The notes below the pieces were generated by a model that was given only the letters and a program-made list of their open reading frames with translations, searched no databases and was not told the DNA's origin. From Nitrospira sp. (GTDB taxonomy: Bacteria > Nitrospirota > Nitrospiria > Nitrospirales > Nitrospiraceae): a stretch of 64,000 bases of DNA. Below, one piece after another: positions 46,125 through 56,344 of the stretch (the stretch's first letter is position 1; each line of letters opens with the position of its first letter). The stretch lies in the NCBI GenBank assembly GCA_009594865.1, contig VOPT01000001.1, positions 1 to 64,000 on the forward strand. Reading direction: 5' to 3'. A program made the translations under genes and the position numbers.

Positions 46125-46661
46125 ATGATCACCCTATTCCTCGCCGCACTTGTTTTCCTGTTCGTCGGTGTTCCGGTCCGCCTGCAACGCAGGAGGGCAT
46201 GGGGCCGCTATCGCTCGTTTGCGGCCTATCCCATTGTGCTAGGCCTGTCAGTGGCGGCGGGTACCGTGGCTTTGGCCACCCAGCCGGACGTGTTTGACGA
46301 GCGCGATACCCGGGTGTTTAAGGCAGCAGGTTGCACAAAAGACAGCCAACCGGCTGAGGCGCTGTACTATATCGTGGCCAGTCGGTCGGATCTCTCTGCA
46401 GGCCTTCCGTCTCCTTCAGCACAGATGATGAAAGACGAAGTGGAAAACAATTGGCGCCGGATCACGTCACGGTTGACGATGCAAGAAGTGACCGAGGAGC
46501 GTTTTGCCGATACGTACCATGCTCTGTTGAGCGAGATGATGCCACGGCTACAGCAGGCGGTGGAGGAGAAAAGCGGTGTCTCTATCTCGGTTTCAGAGGT
46601 AAACAGCAGACCGATGGACCGAACCAAGGACCAAGACGTCCCTACCTGCAGCTCACAGTAA
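46125..46661 (+). CDS. Hypothetical membrane protein
   Basis: The product is 178 residues from an ATG with AAGGAG five bases upstream, a strong start. Two hydrophobic segments lie at about 2-18 and 34-52, separated by a short basic loop (RLQRRRAWGRYR), then a soluble, mostly helical domain with one Cys near 70 and one near the end. No family is recognised. A 15-base palindrome lies just upstream at 46088-46102. Confidence 0.65.
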   Translation: MITLFLAALVFLFVGVPVRLQRRRAWGRYRSFAAYPIVLGLSVAAGTVALATQPDVFDERDTRVFKAAGCTKDSQPAEALYYIVASRSDLSAGLPSPSAQMMKDEVENNWRRITSRLTMQEVTEERFADTYHALLSEMMPRLQQAVEEKSGVSISVSEVNSRPMDRTKDQDVPTCSSQ

Positions 46662-46875
46662 CCACTTCACGAGCAGATCCACCACGTGCTTCCCGCATCC
46701 TGCTCACAGGGAAGGCCCAGTCCTGTCTGCATTAATCGTGAGCCGACGTGCATGCTATTGATCGTGCTCATTTTAGCCTGAACCGGAAGTCTGTAACCAT
46801 CTGATTCAGGATACCTGCATCTTGGGATGACCGGAGTTCCTGCGCGGTGGGCAGCACCACACTCGTCTGGCACGA

Positions 46876-47191
46876 TCAGAAAGGCTGGTCGAGTTCATCG
46901 GCCAGCATGGAGGGCATCTCCACAGCGAGCGGATCTCTGACTTCGACCGGTTCGTAGTGGACCGCTGCAATGGAGGTCAACGGGCAGGAGATCCATCCAC
47001 TGATACCGCGCATCTTGAAGCGAATGCCCCATTGGAGGACGAGCCTCAAGTTCTACGCTGGCAATGGTGATACCTTCATGATCCGTCCATTGAAATGGAT
47101 CCATCGTCAGTGATCCCGGGAACACCTCGCACCAGGCCCCGTCTTCAAGAAAGACGCGGACGACTGTCGTCACGTCAATCCTAAGGCGCAT
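46876..47191 (-). pseudogene. Probable frameshifted hypothetical gene
   Basis: The ATG at 47191 has AAAGGA upstream and begins a plausible protein (VRVFLEDGAWCEVFPGSLT, FQWTDHEGITIASVEL). After about residue 48, the same frame degrades into Arg/Ser-rich sequence. The frame one base ahead continues as LRLVLQWGIRFKMRG...VEMPSMLADELDQPF and stops at 46876. Joined, they give about 104 residues. An extra base, a true frameshift mutation or a sequencing error could explain this. No family is recognised. Confidence 0.45.
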
Positions 47192-47432
47192 ACGTCCTTT
47201 CCACGGCGTGCAGCATTAGCAGGCTGCTTCCTTGTTCCAGGACCAGGCCCTCGTTCGTTAATCGTCGTTCTCAAACAGGCTGGTAGGGGCTCGGGATGTC
47301 CCGATGTCGCAAGAGGTCCATGCGACCGGTCGAGGCCGAACAGACAGGCGGTAGAAAGGCGGTCGATGCTGGAAGCCCTGGAGAAATGCGCTTCCCCATG
47401 GCGATGCTGGCTCGATTCGCGGAATGATTGGC

Positions 47433-48542
47433 CTAAAACAGCGTCACATCGGCATTCGGCTTGATCGCGGGGTTCGTCACGTCATCATCCACGCCAGGTT
47501 TTCCCGCAGCCAGCCGCCCGCAGCCGGCTGCAAGCTGTTCGAGCATTTCGCTTAACCGTGGCGGTTCGTGACTCACATCATGAATCCCGTCGCGTAGGTC
47601 TGCGAAATGTTGCTGTAGGCGTTCAAGGGGCGTCACCACTTTTTCTATACGTTGGCGCGTGACATCCTGAAACTGCAGTGACACGACGATACCGGCAACG
47701 TCTTCCGCGATGTTCCTCGTGTGCTGGGTGGCGTTCTGAACACGCATTTCCAAGTTGGCCTGACTCGCGCACATCACCGACGTCATCGATCCCACTTGGG
47801 CACGCACTTCTCTGGTTTCGACTTGATACCTCACCGCAAGCGCATCCAAATGTTTCATGGTCGTCCGAGCGCGACTGATACTGGCATCGACTCTCTTGAC
47901 CAGCCGGTGAATGTCCCCGGCGGCACGCCCCGATTGCGTGGCCAGTTTTGACACCTCTTGGGCCACGACGGCGAATCCTCGCCCATGCTCGCCGGCCCGG
48001 GCCGCCTCGATCGACGCATTCAAGGAGAGTAGGGTCGTTTCACTGGCCACAAATTCCAAATGGTCCAACATCGACGTGATGCCTTTGGTATGGGTCTCGA
48101 CATCCGACATCGCTTCAACCGAAACGGTCGAAGCGTCCACCAGCCGAGCCATGTTGGCCACGAATTGGTCCAATAACTGCTGAAAGCTCATGAGCATTCG
48201 CTGCACGCCCTCTTTTTCGTCCTGCTGCACCCGCTCCTCGGTCGCCGTCCCCATGCCCAGCGCAGCCTGCTGAGCAATACGCTGGAATCGTTGGCACAAA
48301 TCCAATGCCACCAACTCCGTGTGGGTCACGACTTCCTGCAATTCACGGATGAACGATGGGAAGAGAGGAAGCGTGGAATCGGTCATCCGGCCCAACGCCT
48401 CATGTTCTCGTCGCTGCAACGTGAGCTGGCGCTTGTACAACTCGTCGGCCACCCGGCCGCGCCGCCGCTCCTGCACATAGCGCAGCAGGCAGACCGCGGC
48501 CAGACCGTAGCCCAATCCCGCGACAACCACCCAACTGATCAT
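47433..48542 (-). CDS. Methyl-accepting chemotaxis-like signalling protein without sensor domain
   Basis: The product is 369 residues from the ATG at 48542, preceded by GGAGGAGGGG; a longer frame to 48578 is unsupported. One membrane segment (residues 2-20) is followed directly by coiled coils and the chemoreceptor signalling hairpin ([34 protein letters not shown], read across residues 165-200). There is no periplasmic ligand domain and no HAMP. It ends in a poorly conserved tail. A cytoplasmic-facing receptor that senses an internal cue is inferred. No che genes are in the window. Confidence 0.85.
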   Translation of the reverse strand: MISWVVVAGLGYGLAAVCLLRYVQERRRGRVADELYKRQLTLQRREHEALGRMTDSTLPLFPSFIRELQEVVTHTELVALDLCQRFQRIAQQAALGMGTATEERVQQDEKEGVQRMLMSFQQLLDQFVANMARLVDASTVSVEAMSDVETHTKGITSMLDHLEFVASETTLLSLNASIEAARAGEHGRGFAVVAQEVSKLATQSGRAAGDIHRLVKRVDASISRARTTMKHLDALAVRYQVETREVRAQVGSMTSVMCASQANLEMRVQNATQHTRNIAEDVAGIVVSLQFQDVTRQRIEKVVTPLERLQQHFADLRDGIHDVSHEPPRLSEMLEQLAAGCGRLAAGKPGVDDDVTNPAIKPNADVTLF

Positions 48543-48606
48543 CTCCCCCTCCTCCGAACGACTCACCGCCACGACCACTCACACGCCAGGGAAGAGCCAC
48601 AGCGCA

Positions 48607-48650
48607 AAAAAAAAGCGCATAGCTCCTCTCCATCGAGGAACCTATGCGCC
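48607..48650 (-). terminator. Intrinsic terminator of the kinase-regulator operon
   Basis: On the minus strand GCGCATAG pairs with CTATGCGC, with inner pairing of TTCCTC and GAGGAG, followed by nine T residues. It lies about 155 bases after the response regulator stop and separates it from the chemoreceptor-like gene. Confidence 0.9.
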
Positions 48651-48805
48651 TACCACAAGCAGAGCTTTCCCCTGCCGCTCAGGCTGGCCGCGCGCTCACG
48701 CAACCAACACTCCCCTCTCTCACATCCGCTATCGGCAGAACTCGCGCGCGACTTAAGACCGGCGCGCGGCTTCCTGTGCGGATGGGGGTGCTGGAAGGGG
48801 CGGGG

Positions 48806-49558
48806 TTAGCGGCGGCATTCCCGCAGCACACACTCCAAATGCTGCCGCAACGTCCCAATCTCTTTCGACTTAAACGACGCTCGCGTACGCTCCATGACCT
48901 GGATCGCCATTTCAATGGCCGCTTCATACCGGCCCAATCGCGGGCATTTCATCAATGCGCAAATATCGGTCGGGGCCTGTGGCTGCCCCGTGCGGGACGC
49001 CTCCAGAGTCCGTCCGACCACGGCCGATAATTGGCTGATATGCGCCATGGCCTGGGCCAGGTACTCCTGGGCGGTCCATTCCACCTGCGCTCCGCCGCCG
49101 TATTGGCTCATCGACCGCCCGAGACGCTCGAAAATACCGACCATCTTGGCGGTTTCGTTCATGGCATCCTGCACGGCACGCGCAATGCTCCGTCGGCGAA
49201 GTCCCCGATCGACGGCGTTCTTGAGCTCATCCAGATCGACCGGCTTGATCAAATAGTCCACGATGGACAGACGAAATGATTCAATGACGGTGCCCACGGA
49301 CGGGTATCCCGTCACCACCACCACAGGCAGATCGGGATGTCGCCTGGCGACAGTTTCAAGGAATTCCAGTTGAGAGTTGCCCGGCATGCGGATATCCGCC
49401 AGGAGCAAATCATACCCGTTCTCGAGGAGCCGCTCCGCCTCAGTTGCATCCCGGGCGGCATTGCAGGCGTACCCCACTTCGGCCAGTATGGCGACCGTCG
49501 ATTCTCGAAACGTCTCTTCGTCATCAGCAATGAGAATGCGTTTTGGCGTACTCGTCAT
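48806..49558 (-). CDS. Response regulator with unrecognised C-terminal domain
   Basis: The product is 250 residues. Residues 1-120 form a receiver domain with the acidic pair DDE at 12-14, phospho-acceptor Asp55 (LLADIRMPG) and Lys105 (YLIKPVD). The C-terminal 130 residues are helical with three Cys and contain no DNA-binding, GGDEF, EAL or HD motif that I can see. The ATG at 49558 has AAAGGAG upstream and overlaps the kinase gene by 35 bases, so the pair is coupled. Output by protein-protein contact is inferred. Confidence 0.88.
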   Translation of the reverse strand: MTSTPKRILIADDEETFRESTVAILAEVGYACNAARDATEAERLLENGYDLLLADIRMPGNSQLEFLETVARRHPDLPVVVVTGYPSVGTVIESFRLSIVDYLIKPVDLDELKNAVDRGLRRRSIARAVQDAMNETAKMVGIFERLGRSMSQYGGGAQVEWTAQEYLAQAMAHISQLSAVVGRTLEASRTGQPQAPTDICALMKCPRLGRYEAAIEMAIQVMERTRASFKSKEIGTLRQHLECVLRECRR

Positions 49559-52301
49559 CGTCCTGCTCCTTTTTCAACGCGGATCCTACGTCCTGCTGGC
49601 TCACCTCATCCGTGACATTCAAAGGATGTATCACCGTAAATATTGATCCACCGGACGGCTGCGTATGGACCTCGATCCTGCCACCCATCCCACGTACAAG
49701 TCCCCGGGAGACAGAGAGTCCCAGACCAAGCCCCTGCGGACCGCCGACTGACTTTGTCGTAAAGAACGGTTCAAAAATATGCGGCAACACTTCGGGGGTA
49801 ATTCCTGGGCCATGATCCATCACGCTCCAATGGAGCATGTCATCGTGCCGGGCCACCTTCAGCACCACCTCAGCATCGGCAGGGGACGCATCGATGGCGT
49901 TTTGCACCAGATTGAGCAACACCTGAAAGAGATCGGCGCGCGGCAAGGTGACCACCGGACACGTGAGTTCCATCTCGGCACGTAACTGGATTCGTCGTGA
50001 CACGAGCTTGTAGTCCATCAGCCCCGCCACATTCTGGAGCAGGTCGTTCACGTTCGTCGCCTGCCACTGGTCCGACGCCGCATCCTGATAGAGGGTGTAC
50101 ATTTTTTTCACAATGGCGGCGAGGCGCTGGATCTCTCGGTCGATGAGTTCAACGAATCGATAATGCCGGTAGTCAGGACTCACGCCTTGCTTAACGAGGT
50201 GAAACGCACTCTTGATACCCGCCAGGGGATTGTTGATTTCATGCGCGATATCGGCAGCCAGATGGCCAAGCGCCGCCATCTTCTCGGCCTGCGACCGCTG
50301 CACTTCCAACTCATGCATCCTCGCGGTGCGCTCGCGCACACGTTGTTCGAGCTGGCTTTGCACCTCCAGCAAGGCCTGCTCCGCTCGACGACGTTCGGTG
50401 ATATCGTGGAATGACGCCACCACGGCATACGGACGCTCGGAATTGGGCTCACAAAGTGGCTGCGTATTAATTGAAATCCATCGTTGCTCCCCGCCTGGCC
50501 GGCACACGCCCATGATGACCTCCGTACAGGGCTGGCCGGTGCGCAACGTGATCATGGCGGGATGCTGTTCCCCGTCAAACGGCGTGCCGTCGTCCTGGAT
50601 CGCCCGCCACTCTGGCGCGACCGACGTTCGCCCCCTCATCTGGTCTGCCGTCAGGCCTAGAATCTGTTCCGCACTCGGATTGCACGCCATGATCTGGCCT
50701 TGGGCATCCTGCAGCACGATGCCCTCCGCCAACGCCGTGACGACGCCTCGATATCGCTCTGCCGTCTCAACCAACGCCGATTCGGTACGCCGCGCTTCGG
50801 TGATGTCATCTGCCACATAGGAATACCGGTCTCGTCCACTCGGCCCCGAACCGATCCAACACACCGTGACGGACAAGCACCGCTCGGCACCCGAGGCTGG
50901 ATGCGGATGAACGTACTCGAACCGAACCGGTTGTGCGCACGCCTTGCTCGTCTCGTAGTATCGACACCAGCGCGCAACGGTGTCGGGCGGCGCCCCCAGC
51001 TCCGAGGCCATCCGGCCCTGCATCAACTCCGGTGTCGTGCCGAAACAACTCGCCACGCACCGGTTATCGGAAATGTGCAGAATATCGCCGTCGTGTAATT
51101 CCACGATCCCCATCATCATCACGCCACTGTCAAAGAAGCTCCGGAGCGTGGATTCGCTCTGAGCCAGCGCCTGCTCCGCCCGTTTGCGCTCGGTGATATC
51201 CACATGCGATCCCGTCAGCCGCCTGGGTCGGCCGGCTTCGTCCCGCTGCAACACAGCCACGCTGTGAATCCACCGATACATCCCGTTTTTGTGGCGCAAC
51301 CGGTACTCCAATTGATATGACGCAATCCGGCCGGACAGGTAGTCGTCCACAAGGGCAAACACGCGCGCGGTATCGTCGGGGTGGAGACGGGACTCCCACT
51401 CGGCGGGTGAATCGGAAATCTCGGACTCCGCATAGCCCAGACTGGCCTTCCAGAACGCACAGTAGTAGGTTCTGTTGGTCTGGATATCCCAGTCCCAGAT
51501 GCTGGTCTGCGTCGCCGCGACCACCAGATCCAGGCGCTCTTGGGCTTCATGCCGAGCCGCCTCCGCCTGCAACCGCGCCGTCATATCCGTGGCCACGCCG
51601 CCGATCGCGACCACCCGACCGGCTTCGTCGCGAAGAGGGAACTTATGGGCCACATACCAGCGCACGCTGCCGTGGACCAACGCGGCCTCTTCGAAACTCA
51701 TCGGTGTCCCTGCCTTTTCGACTTCCGCATCATGCTGTCGATGAGAGTCGGCGAAGTTGGGAGGAAACACATCGTAGTCGGTCTTCCCGACCAGGGCCTC
51801 AGCTGGAAGACCGGTCAACGCGGCAAATTGATCGCTGACCTCGACAAACCGCCCACCGAGATCTTTGATGAAGATGATGGTGTGACTGTGTGCGAGCAGC
51901 GAGCGCAATCGAACGGAGAGATCGTGAGCCTGGATCCGGGAATGGTGCTGCCACCGCGACACAATCCACGCCGTCAACCAGATCGCGCCGGCTGTCATGG
52001 CTCGATTCGCCATCCCCATCCAGGCCAGGCCGCCAGGCGACGCCCAGAAGAAGCCCCCTATGGTGAGTCCCGTGGCGATGGTCGCCACGATCCACGGCAA
52101 CCGCACGGCTGAGACCATCCCGGTTGCTGCCACGGCGAGGAGATAGAGCAGGCAGCCCGTAATGCCCAACGGGGTATAGACATCAATGACCAGCGTAACC
52201 AGAAGGATACAGGCGCAGAAGGCGAACCACAGCCTATCCGGCTGGTTCGAACCTGAGCCAGCATGAGGCGCAAGAATGCCGCGTGGGGCCGAATGGGTCA
52301 C
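49524..52301 (-). CDS. Multi-PAS sensor histidine kinase
   Basis: The product is 925 residues from a GTG at 52301 with CGGAG upstream. Residues 25-120 hold about four membrane segments without a large periplasmic loop. Four PAS/PAC units follow (about 135-250, 265-385, 395-510 and 520-640), then a short coiled coil, a HisKA dimerisation region with the phospho-accepting His near 687 (AADIAHEINNPLAG), and the HATPase domain (NLVQNAIDAS, DHGPGI, GLGLGLS). It is NtrB-like in its core. The cognate regulator is encoded in the overlapping gene. The signal is not evident, though several PAS units suggest redox or small-ligand sensing. Confidence 0.93.
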   Translation of the reverse strand: MTHSAPRGILAPHAGSGSNQPDRLWFAFCACILLVTLVIDVYTPLGITGCLLYLLAVAATGMVSAVRLPWIVATIATGLTIGGFFWASPGGLAWMGMANRAMTAGAIWLTAWIVSRWQHHSRIQAHDLSVRLRSLLAHSHTIIFIKDLGGRFVEVSDQFAALTGLPAEALVGKTDYDVFPPNFADSHRQHDAEVEKAGTPMSFEEAALVHGSVRWYVAHKFPLRDEAGRVVAIGGVATDMTARLQAEAARHEAQERLDLVVAATQTSIWDWDIQTNRTYYCAFWKASLGYAESEISDSPAEWESRLHPDDTARVFALVDDYLSGRIASYQLEYRLRHKNGMYRWIHSVAVLQRDEAGRPRRLTGSHVDITERKRAEQALAQSESTLRSFFDSGVMMMGIVELHDGDILHISDNRCVASCFGTTPELMQGRMASELGAPPDTVARWCRYYETSKACAQPVRFEYVHPHPASGAERCLSVTVCWIGSGPSGRDRYSYVADDITEARRTESALVETAERYRGVVTALAEGIVLQDAQGQIMACNPSAEQILGLTADQMRGRTSVAPEWRAIQDDGTPFDGEQHPAMITLRTGQPCTEVIMGVCRPGGEQRWISINTQPLCEPNSERPYAVVASFHDITERRRAEQALLEVQSQLEQRVRERTARMHELEVQRSQAEKMAALGHLAADIAHEINNPLAGIKSAFHLVKQGVSPDYRHYRFVELIDREIQRLAAIVKKMYTLYQDAASDQWQATNVNDLLQNVAGLMDYKLVSRRIQLRAEMELTCPVVTLPRADLFQVLLNLVQNAIDASPADAEVVLKVARHDDMLHWSVMDHGPGITPEVLPHIFEPFFTTKSVGGPQGLGLGLSVSRGLVRGMGGRIEVHTQPSGGSIFTVIHPLNVTDEVSQQDVGSALKKEQDDDEYAKTHSHC

Positions 52302-52550
52302 AAAAGACTCCGTACGTCGCGCTCTCGCAAAGACGCCGGATCATGAGGCGGGCACACACTGCAACTTCGTGGTCGAGATCCCCGTGACTCGACTTGGCTA
52401 CTTACCGATCGACGAGAGATCCTCTCCCACGACAGACACGGTCCTCCATGATGCCGTCTACCATTTCTTTAGTTGTATCGAAGCGGCCTGCCCTGTCGGA
52501 AACGAGCATTTCCCTGAGAAAGTTTTGCCAACAAGCAACGAGGAGAAGTG

Positions 52551-52628
52551 TGGTGTCCCCAACGGGATTTGAACCCGTGTTACTGCCTTGAAAGGGCAAT
52601 GTCCTAGGCCAGGCTAGACGATGGGGAC
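52551..52628 (-). tRNA. tRNA-Glu (anticodon TTC)
   Basis: The minus strand folds into a cloverleaf: the acceptor strand GTCCCCA pairs with TGGGGAC, the anticodon stem TTGCC/GGCAG holds the loop CTTTCAA, giving anticodon TTC, and the T arm is CGGGTTCAAATCCCG. CCA is encoded at 52551-52553. Confidence 0.95.
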
Positions 52629-52655
52629 GAAGAAAGATCCGTATCGGCGGGATGA

Positions 52656-52685
52656 TTCATACCACACTTGATCGAGAAGTGTCAC
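52656..52685 (-). promoter_or_regulatory. Candidate sigma-70 promoter of the tRNA-Glu gene
   Basis: Minus-strand GTGACA, 18-base spacer, TATGAA, located 28 bases upstream of the mature tRNA 5' end. Confidence 0.5.
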
Positions 52686-52790
52686 TAGGTTGGACGAAGA
52701 TCCTCGTGGAGTTCATGCGGAAGCTTCACCGCCACGCCGCAACGAGGCGGCCGATTGACGCCCTGGCCTCAACCACAGTACTCTGCGGCT

Positions 52791-54761
52791 ATGGAGCATT
52801 TTAGGAATCATTCCGCGAGCGAATCCGTGGATGTGACTGCCCCCTCCCCGGCCGCGCCCCCCCAGACCGGCAGCCTCCTGTCGCCCGAGGACCTGTATCT
52901 CTTCAACGAAGGCACACATTTTCACCTCTACGACAAACTGGGCGCACATCCCACGACCGTTCAGGGTGTCGAAGGGACCTATTTCGCGGTGTGGGCGCCG
53001 GAGGCGGAACAGGTCTCGGTGTTCGGCACGTTCAACCATTGGGATCCAACCCACGATCCGCTTCGCCCCTGCCACTCGTCCGGCATTTGGGAGGGGTTTG
53101 TTCCCGGCGTACGGATCGGCGCTCTGTACAAATTTCATATTCGATCCCGAAATCATGGCGCCATACTCATCAAAACCGACCCTTTTGCCCGCCTGAACGA
53201 AATTCCGCCGAAAACCGCTTCTGTGGTGTGGAATCTGGAATATTCCTGGCAGGACCACAACTGGATGCAGACCCGCGCCCGGCACAATGCCCTGCAGGCC
53301 CCGATCAGTGTGTACGAAGTCCATCTCGGCTCATGGATGCGGGTTCCCGGCGAAGGCAATCGCTCGCTCAGCTATCGGGAGATTGCGCCCAAACTGATCG
53401 AGTATGTCCAGCGGTTGGGGTTTACGCACGTCGAGTTTCTGCCTCTCATGGACCATCCATTTTTCGGCTCCTGGGGGTATCAAACAACCGGCTATTTTGC
53501 CCCGTCCGGCAACTACGGCACGCCGCAAGATCTCATGTCCCTCATCGATCAGCTCCATCAGCACGGCATCGGCGTGATTCTGGACTGGGTCCCCTCGCAT
53601 TTTCCGACCGATGACCATGGGCTGAGCCGGTTTGACGGCAGTCATCTGTTCGAGCATGCGGATCCTCGCCAGGGCCTTCACCCCGACTGGGGAACGGCCG
53701 TCTTCAATTACAGCCGTAACGAAGTGCGCAGCTTTCTCATCAGCAGCGCGCTGTTCTGGTTGGAGCACTACCACGCCGACGGACTTCGAGTGGATGCCGT
53801 CGCCTCAATGTTGTACCTCGACTACTCGCGTAAAGAAGGGGAATGGATCCCCAACACACATGGGGGCCGCGAGAACTTGGAGGCCATTGCCTTCCTGCGC
53901 CAGCTTAATGAGGAGATTTATCGCCGGCACCCGGATGTGCAAACCTATGCGGAAGAATCGACCTCGTGGCCTTCCGTGTCCCGTCCGACCTACGCCGGTG
54001 GGCTCGGGTTCGGCATGAAGTGGGATATGGGCTGGATGCACGATACGCTGCAATACATGGCGCTGGATCCGGTCTATCGCAAACACCACCACCGTAACCT
54101 GACCTTCCGGATGCTCTACGCGTTCCAGGAGAATTTTTTGCTCCCGCTTTCCCACGACGAAGTGGTGCATGGCAAAGGCTCGCTCCTGGGGAAAATGCCC
54201 GGCGACGATTGGCAGAAGTTCGCCAACCTGCGCGCGCTGTTCGGCTACATGTATGCGCAAGCGGCCAAGAAGCTGATTTTTATGGGCGGGGAGATCGGCC
54301 AATGGCGCGAATGGGCGCATGACGACAGTATCGACTGGAATCTCCTCAAGTATCCGCCGCACCAAGGCTTGCAACGGTGGGTCGCCGACCTCAATCATCT
54401 CTATCGCGCTGAACCGGCCTTACACGAGTTCGACTTTGACCCGCGCGGATTCGAGTGGATCGATTGCCAGGATGTGGATGCGGGGATCATCAGCCTGCTT
54501 CGCCATGGCAAGTCTTCGCGGGAAAGTATCGCGGTGGTGTGCAATTTTACGCCGGTCCCGCGCCTGCAGTATCGCGTCGGCGTCCCGCAAGGCGGCTACT
54601 GGAAAGAATTGCTGAACAGCGATGCCTCCCTGTACGGCGGTAGTGGACTCGGAAATCTCGGCGGTCTCTCGGCCGATGCGGTTCCTGCTCACGGCCGATC
54701 CCATTCGCTCGCGCTGACCCTTCCTCCCCTCGCCGTCCTGTTCTTGAAGTCTGCCTCATAA
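52791..54761 (+). CDS. glgB: 1,4-alpha-glucan branching enzyme
   Basis: The product is 656 residues from the ATG at 52791; an in-frame TTG at 52755 with GAGG upstream would add 12. The N-terminal CBM48 domain ([21 protein letters not shown]) is followed by the GH13 barrel with the nucleophile Asp335 ([10 protein letters not shown]), acid Glu388 (YAEEST) and the late [11 protein letters not shown] motif. GlgB makes alpha-1,6 branches in glycogen. No glgA, glgC or glgP lies beside it. The next two genes are lipoproteins of unknown function. Confidence 0.95.
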   Translation: MEHFRNHSASESVDVTAPSPAAPPQTGSLLSPEDLYLFNEGTHFHLYDKLGAHPTTVQGVEGTYFAVWAPEAEQVSVFGTFNHWDPTHDPLRPCHSSGIWEGFVPGVRIGALYKFHIRSRNHGAILIKTDPFARLNEIPPKTASVVWNLEYSWQDHNWMQTRARHNALQAPISVYEVHLGSWMRVPGEGNRSLSYREIAPKLIEYVQRLGFTHVEFLPLMDHPFFGSWGYQTTGYFAPSGNYGTPQDLMSLIDQLHQHGIGVILDWVPSHFPTDDHGLSRFDGSHLFEHADPRQGLHPDWGTAVFNYSRNEVRSFLISSALFWLEHYHADGLRVDAVASMLYLDYSRKEGEWIPNTHGGRENLEAIAFLRQLNEEIYRRHPDVQTYAEESTSWPSVSRPTYAGGLGFGMKWDMGWMHDTLQYMALDPVYRKHHHRNLTFRMLYAFQENFLLPLSHDEVVHGKGSLLGKMPGDDWQKFANLRALFGYMYAQAAKKLIFMGGEIGQWREWAHDDSIDWNLLKYPPHQGLQRWVADLNHLYRAEPALHEFDFDPRGFEWIDCQDVDAGIISLLRHGKSSRESIAVVCNFTPVPRLQYRVGVPQGGYWKELLNSDASLYGGSGLGNLGGLSADAVPAHGRSHSLALTLPPLAVLFLKSAS

Positions 54762-54861
54762 CCCCGATCTTCGGCTCGCCTTTCTCCTCTGGCTCAGGTA
54801 GGATCGCCGAATGCATCCGGCACGATCGAACGAACTGACGGGGTTCATGAGGGAGGCAATG

Positions 54862-55347
54862 ATGGCGAGACGCTCGCATATGACGTTGATATGGCAAGGA
54901 CCGCTGATGTTCGCGCTCTGCCTCGCCCTTGCACATTGTTCCCACGATATTCACGAGAAACGCGCCGATACCATCAAAGGTCATGTCGAATCGTTTTACG
55001 ACCATTTGAAGCACGATCGAGTCGCTGCCGCCGTTCGTGAGAACGAAGCCATCGAGCACCTCTCCACCCAATTGGGAGAGATCGTCACCCGCCGGGTCAA
55101 TCAGCCCGGCAGCAATCAAATCGATCGTGAATGGACGGACCTTCGCACGGCCAATGAAACCGCCGCCCAAAACTGGCTCGCGCTGGGGCAATATCTTTCG
55201 ATCAAAAAACAATATGCGCAATCCCGGGCGACCTACCAGCGGGTCATCGACACCTATACCGGCGCCACCGAACGAACCTATCGGGAACAAGCGGCGCGAG
55301 CCATTCGCGACCTGGATATGCTCAGTCCTTCTCCCGCCCCTCGATAA
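54862..55347 (+). CDS. Hypothetical lipoprotein with TPR-like helices
   Basis: The product is 161 residues from the ATG at 54862, which has GGGAGG upstream; ATG codons at 54859 and 54811 are alternatives. The signal peptide ends in ALAHC, a likely lipobox. The rest is helical, with a repeat-like segment (NWLALGQYLSIKKQYAQSRATYQRVI divided over about 105-130) typical of a single TPR. No named family is recognised. It follows glgB by 100 bases. Confidence 0.65.
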   Translation: MARRSHMTLIWQGPLMFALCLALAHCSHDIHEKRADTIKGHVESFYDHLKHDRVAAAVRENEAIEHLSTQLGEIVTRRVNQPGSNQIDREWTDLRTANETAAQNWLALGQYLSIKKQYAQSRATYQRVIDTYTGATERTYREQAARAIRDLDMLSPSPAPR

Positions 55348-55372
55348 CCAGAACCGTCGGTCAACTCGAACT

Positions 55373-55924
55373 ATGCGATACCTTGCCCCTCGACCGATGA
55401 TTGTTCTCATGGGACTCTGCCTGCTCCTGTCCGGGTGTGTCCATAGAATTCAGGTCACTCCCGCCTCGCACGGCCCGACCGCGATGACGATCCCTGCCGG
55501 CGCGCAACTTGACGTGCCGTTTCTCGCTATCGAAGGCGCTGACCATATGCCCGGCATTCCAATGCTCGATTGGCCGACACCGGATCTGCGTCGAGCCATC
55601 ATCCATTACTTTGCTGACCGGCAGACGTTCAGATCGATCGGAACAGATCCTGCCGAGCTCAACATGGTGGTGAAAGCCTGGCTCACCCTTCGAGCACCGG
55701 ATCGTTATCTGTATCGAGTCCATCTGGAGGCCGATCTATCTGCTCCAGGACAGGGGGCGTTTAAGACCTATGCTGCCGAAGGCGAGGCTTTAGGATCGTC
55801 AGTGCGGTGGATTACCGCTTCGGACCAAGAGCCTATCGATGAAGCCACCTCCCAGGCACTCCAGCAATTAGCTGCTCAACTCGAGCAGGATCGAGATTTC
55901 ATCATGACACACACGAAGCAGTAG
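55373..55924 (+). CDS. Hypothetical lipoprotein
   Basis: The product is 183 residues from the ATG at 55373. A longer open frame starts at 55037 but overlaps the preceding gene and is rejected. The signal peptide ends in LLLSGC. The mature part has a charged segment (RRAIIHYFADRQTFRSIG) and a beta-rich stretch (VVKAWLTLRAPDRYLYRVHLEADL split near 90-113). The order resembles lipoproteins of unknown function paired in tandem. It lies 25 bases after its neighbour and is probably co-transcribed. Confidence 0.68.
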   Translation: MRYLAPRPMIVLMGLCLLLSGCVHRIQVTPASHGPTAMTIPAGAQLDVPFLAIEGADHMPGIPMLDWPTPDLRRAIIHYFADRQTFRSIGTDPAELNMVVKAWLTLRAPDRYLYRVHLEADLSAPGQGAFKTYAAEGEALGSSVRWITASDQEPIDEATSQALQQLAAQLEQDRDFIMTHTKQ

Positions 55925-56344
55925 GCCGGCACCCGCCATTGACGCCATCTCACCCCGTCGCCACCCGCTTGGCTGAAAAATCCGCGAGCCGTCCCTGAGC
56001 CAAACCTGTTCGACCTACGCATTTGCCACCCTGTCGCGACAGCCTCTGATCATCCCGTATACGTTCAGATACTGCTGCGTATCGCATCAGATACAAATGT
56101 CCGTCTGATACTGCGAAATTTCACCCAGCCTCTTCCGCACACTCTAGAGTTGCCTCGCTTGAAGGCCTATTCTGTTCTCGCTAGCAGAAACGGCTCAGTG
56201 CGCTCCTGGCATCGGCTTTGCTTTCTCCCCTGCCTGCGTTTCCAATCCGATCACCACTGACAGGTGAGGGCTCCTGATCACCGGAGTCGGCTCGCGCGGG
56301 AGAGGGTTTCATCCCTGCGATTGTCGTGGAGAAAGTGCCCGCGC
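55925..56344. other. 420-base intergenic region with a GATAC array
   Basis: No gene is evident. Four copies of GATAC or its complement GTATC cluster at 56068-56111 upstream of the DUF2235 gene. An open frame from a GTG at 56264 is continuous with the DUF2235 gene, but its first 27 residues do not resemble the family. Confidence 0.5.
56068..56111. promoter_or_regulatory. GATAC/GTATC repeat array, possible operator
   Basis: The order is GATAC, 6 bases, GTATC, 6 bases, GATAC, 12 bases, GATAC. The first three alternate in direction, so each neighbouring pair is a palindrome with an 11-base centre-to-centre spacing, about one helical turn. Confidence 0.35.

Noticed and set aside
52276..52572. 98-residue plus-strand open frame
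   Set aside because: It runs through the 3' part of the tRNA-Glu gene and through the start of the kinase gene, has no ribosome site and resembles no protein.
55037..55372. 5' extension of the second lipoprotein gene
   Set aside because: It overlaps the preceding lipoprotein gene in another frame; the signal peptide begins at 55373.
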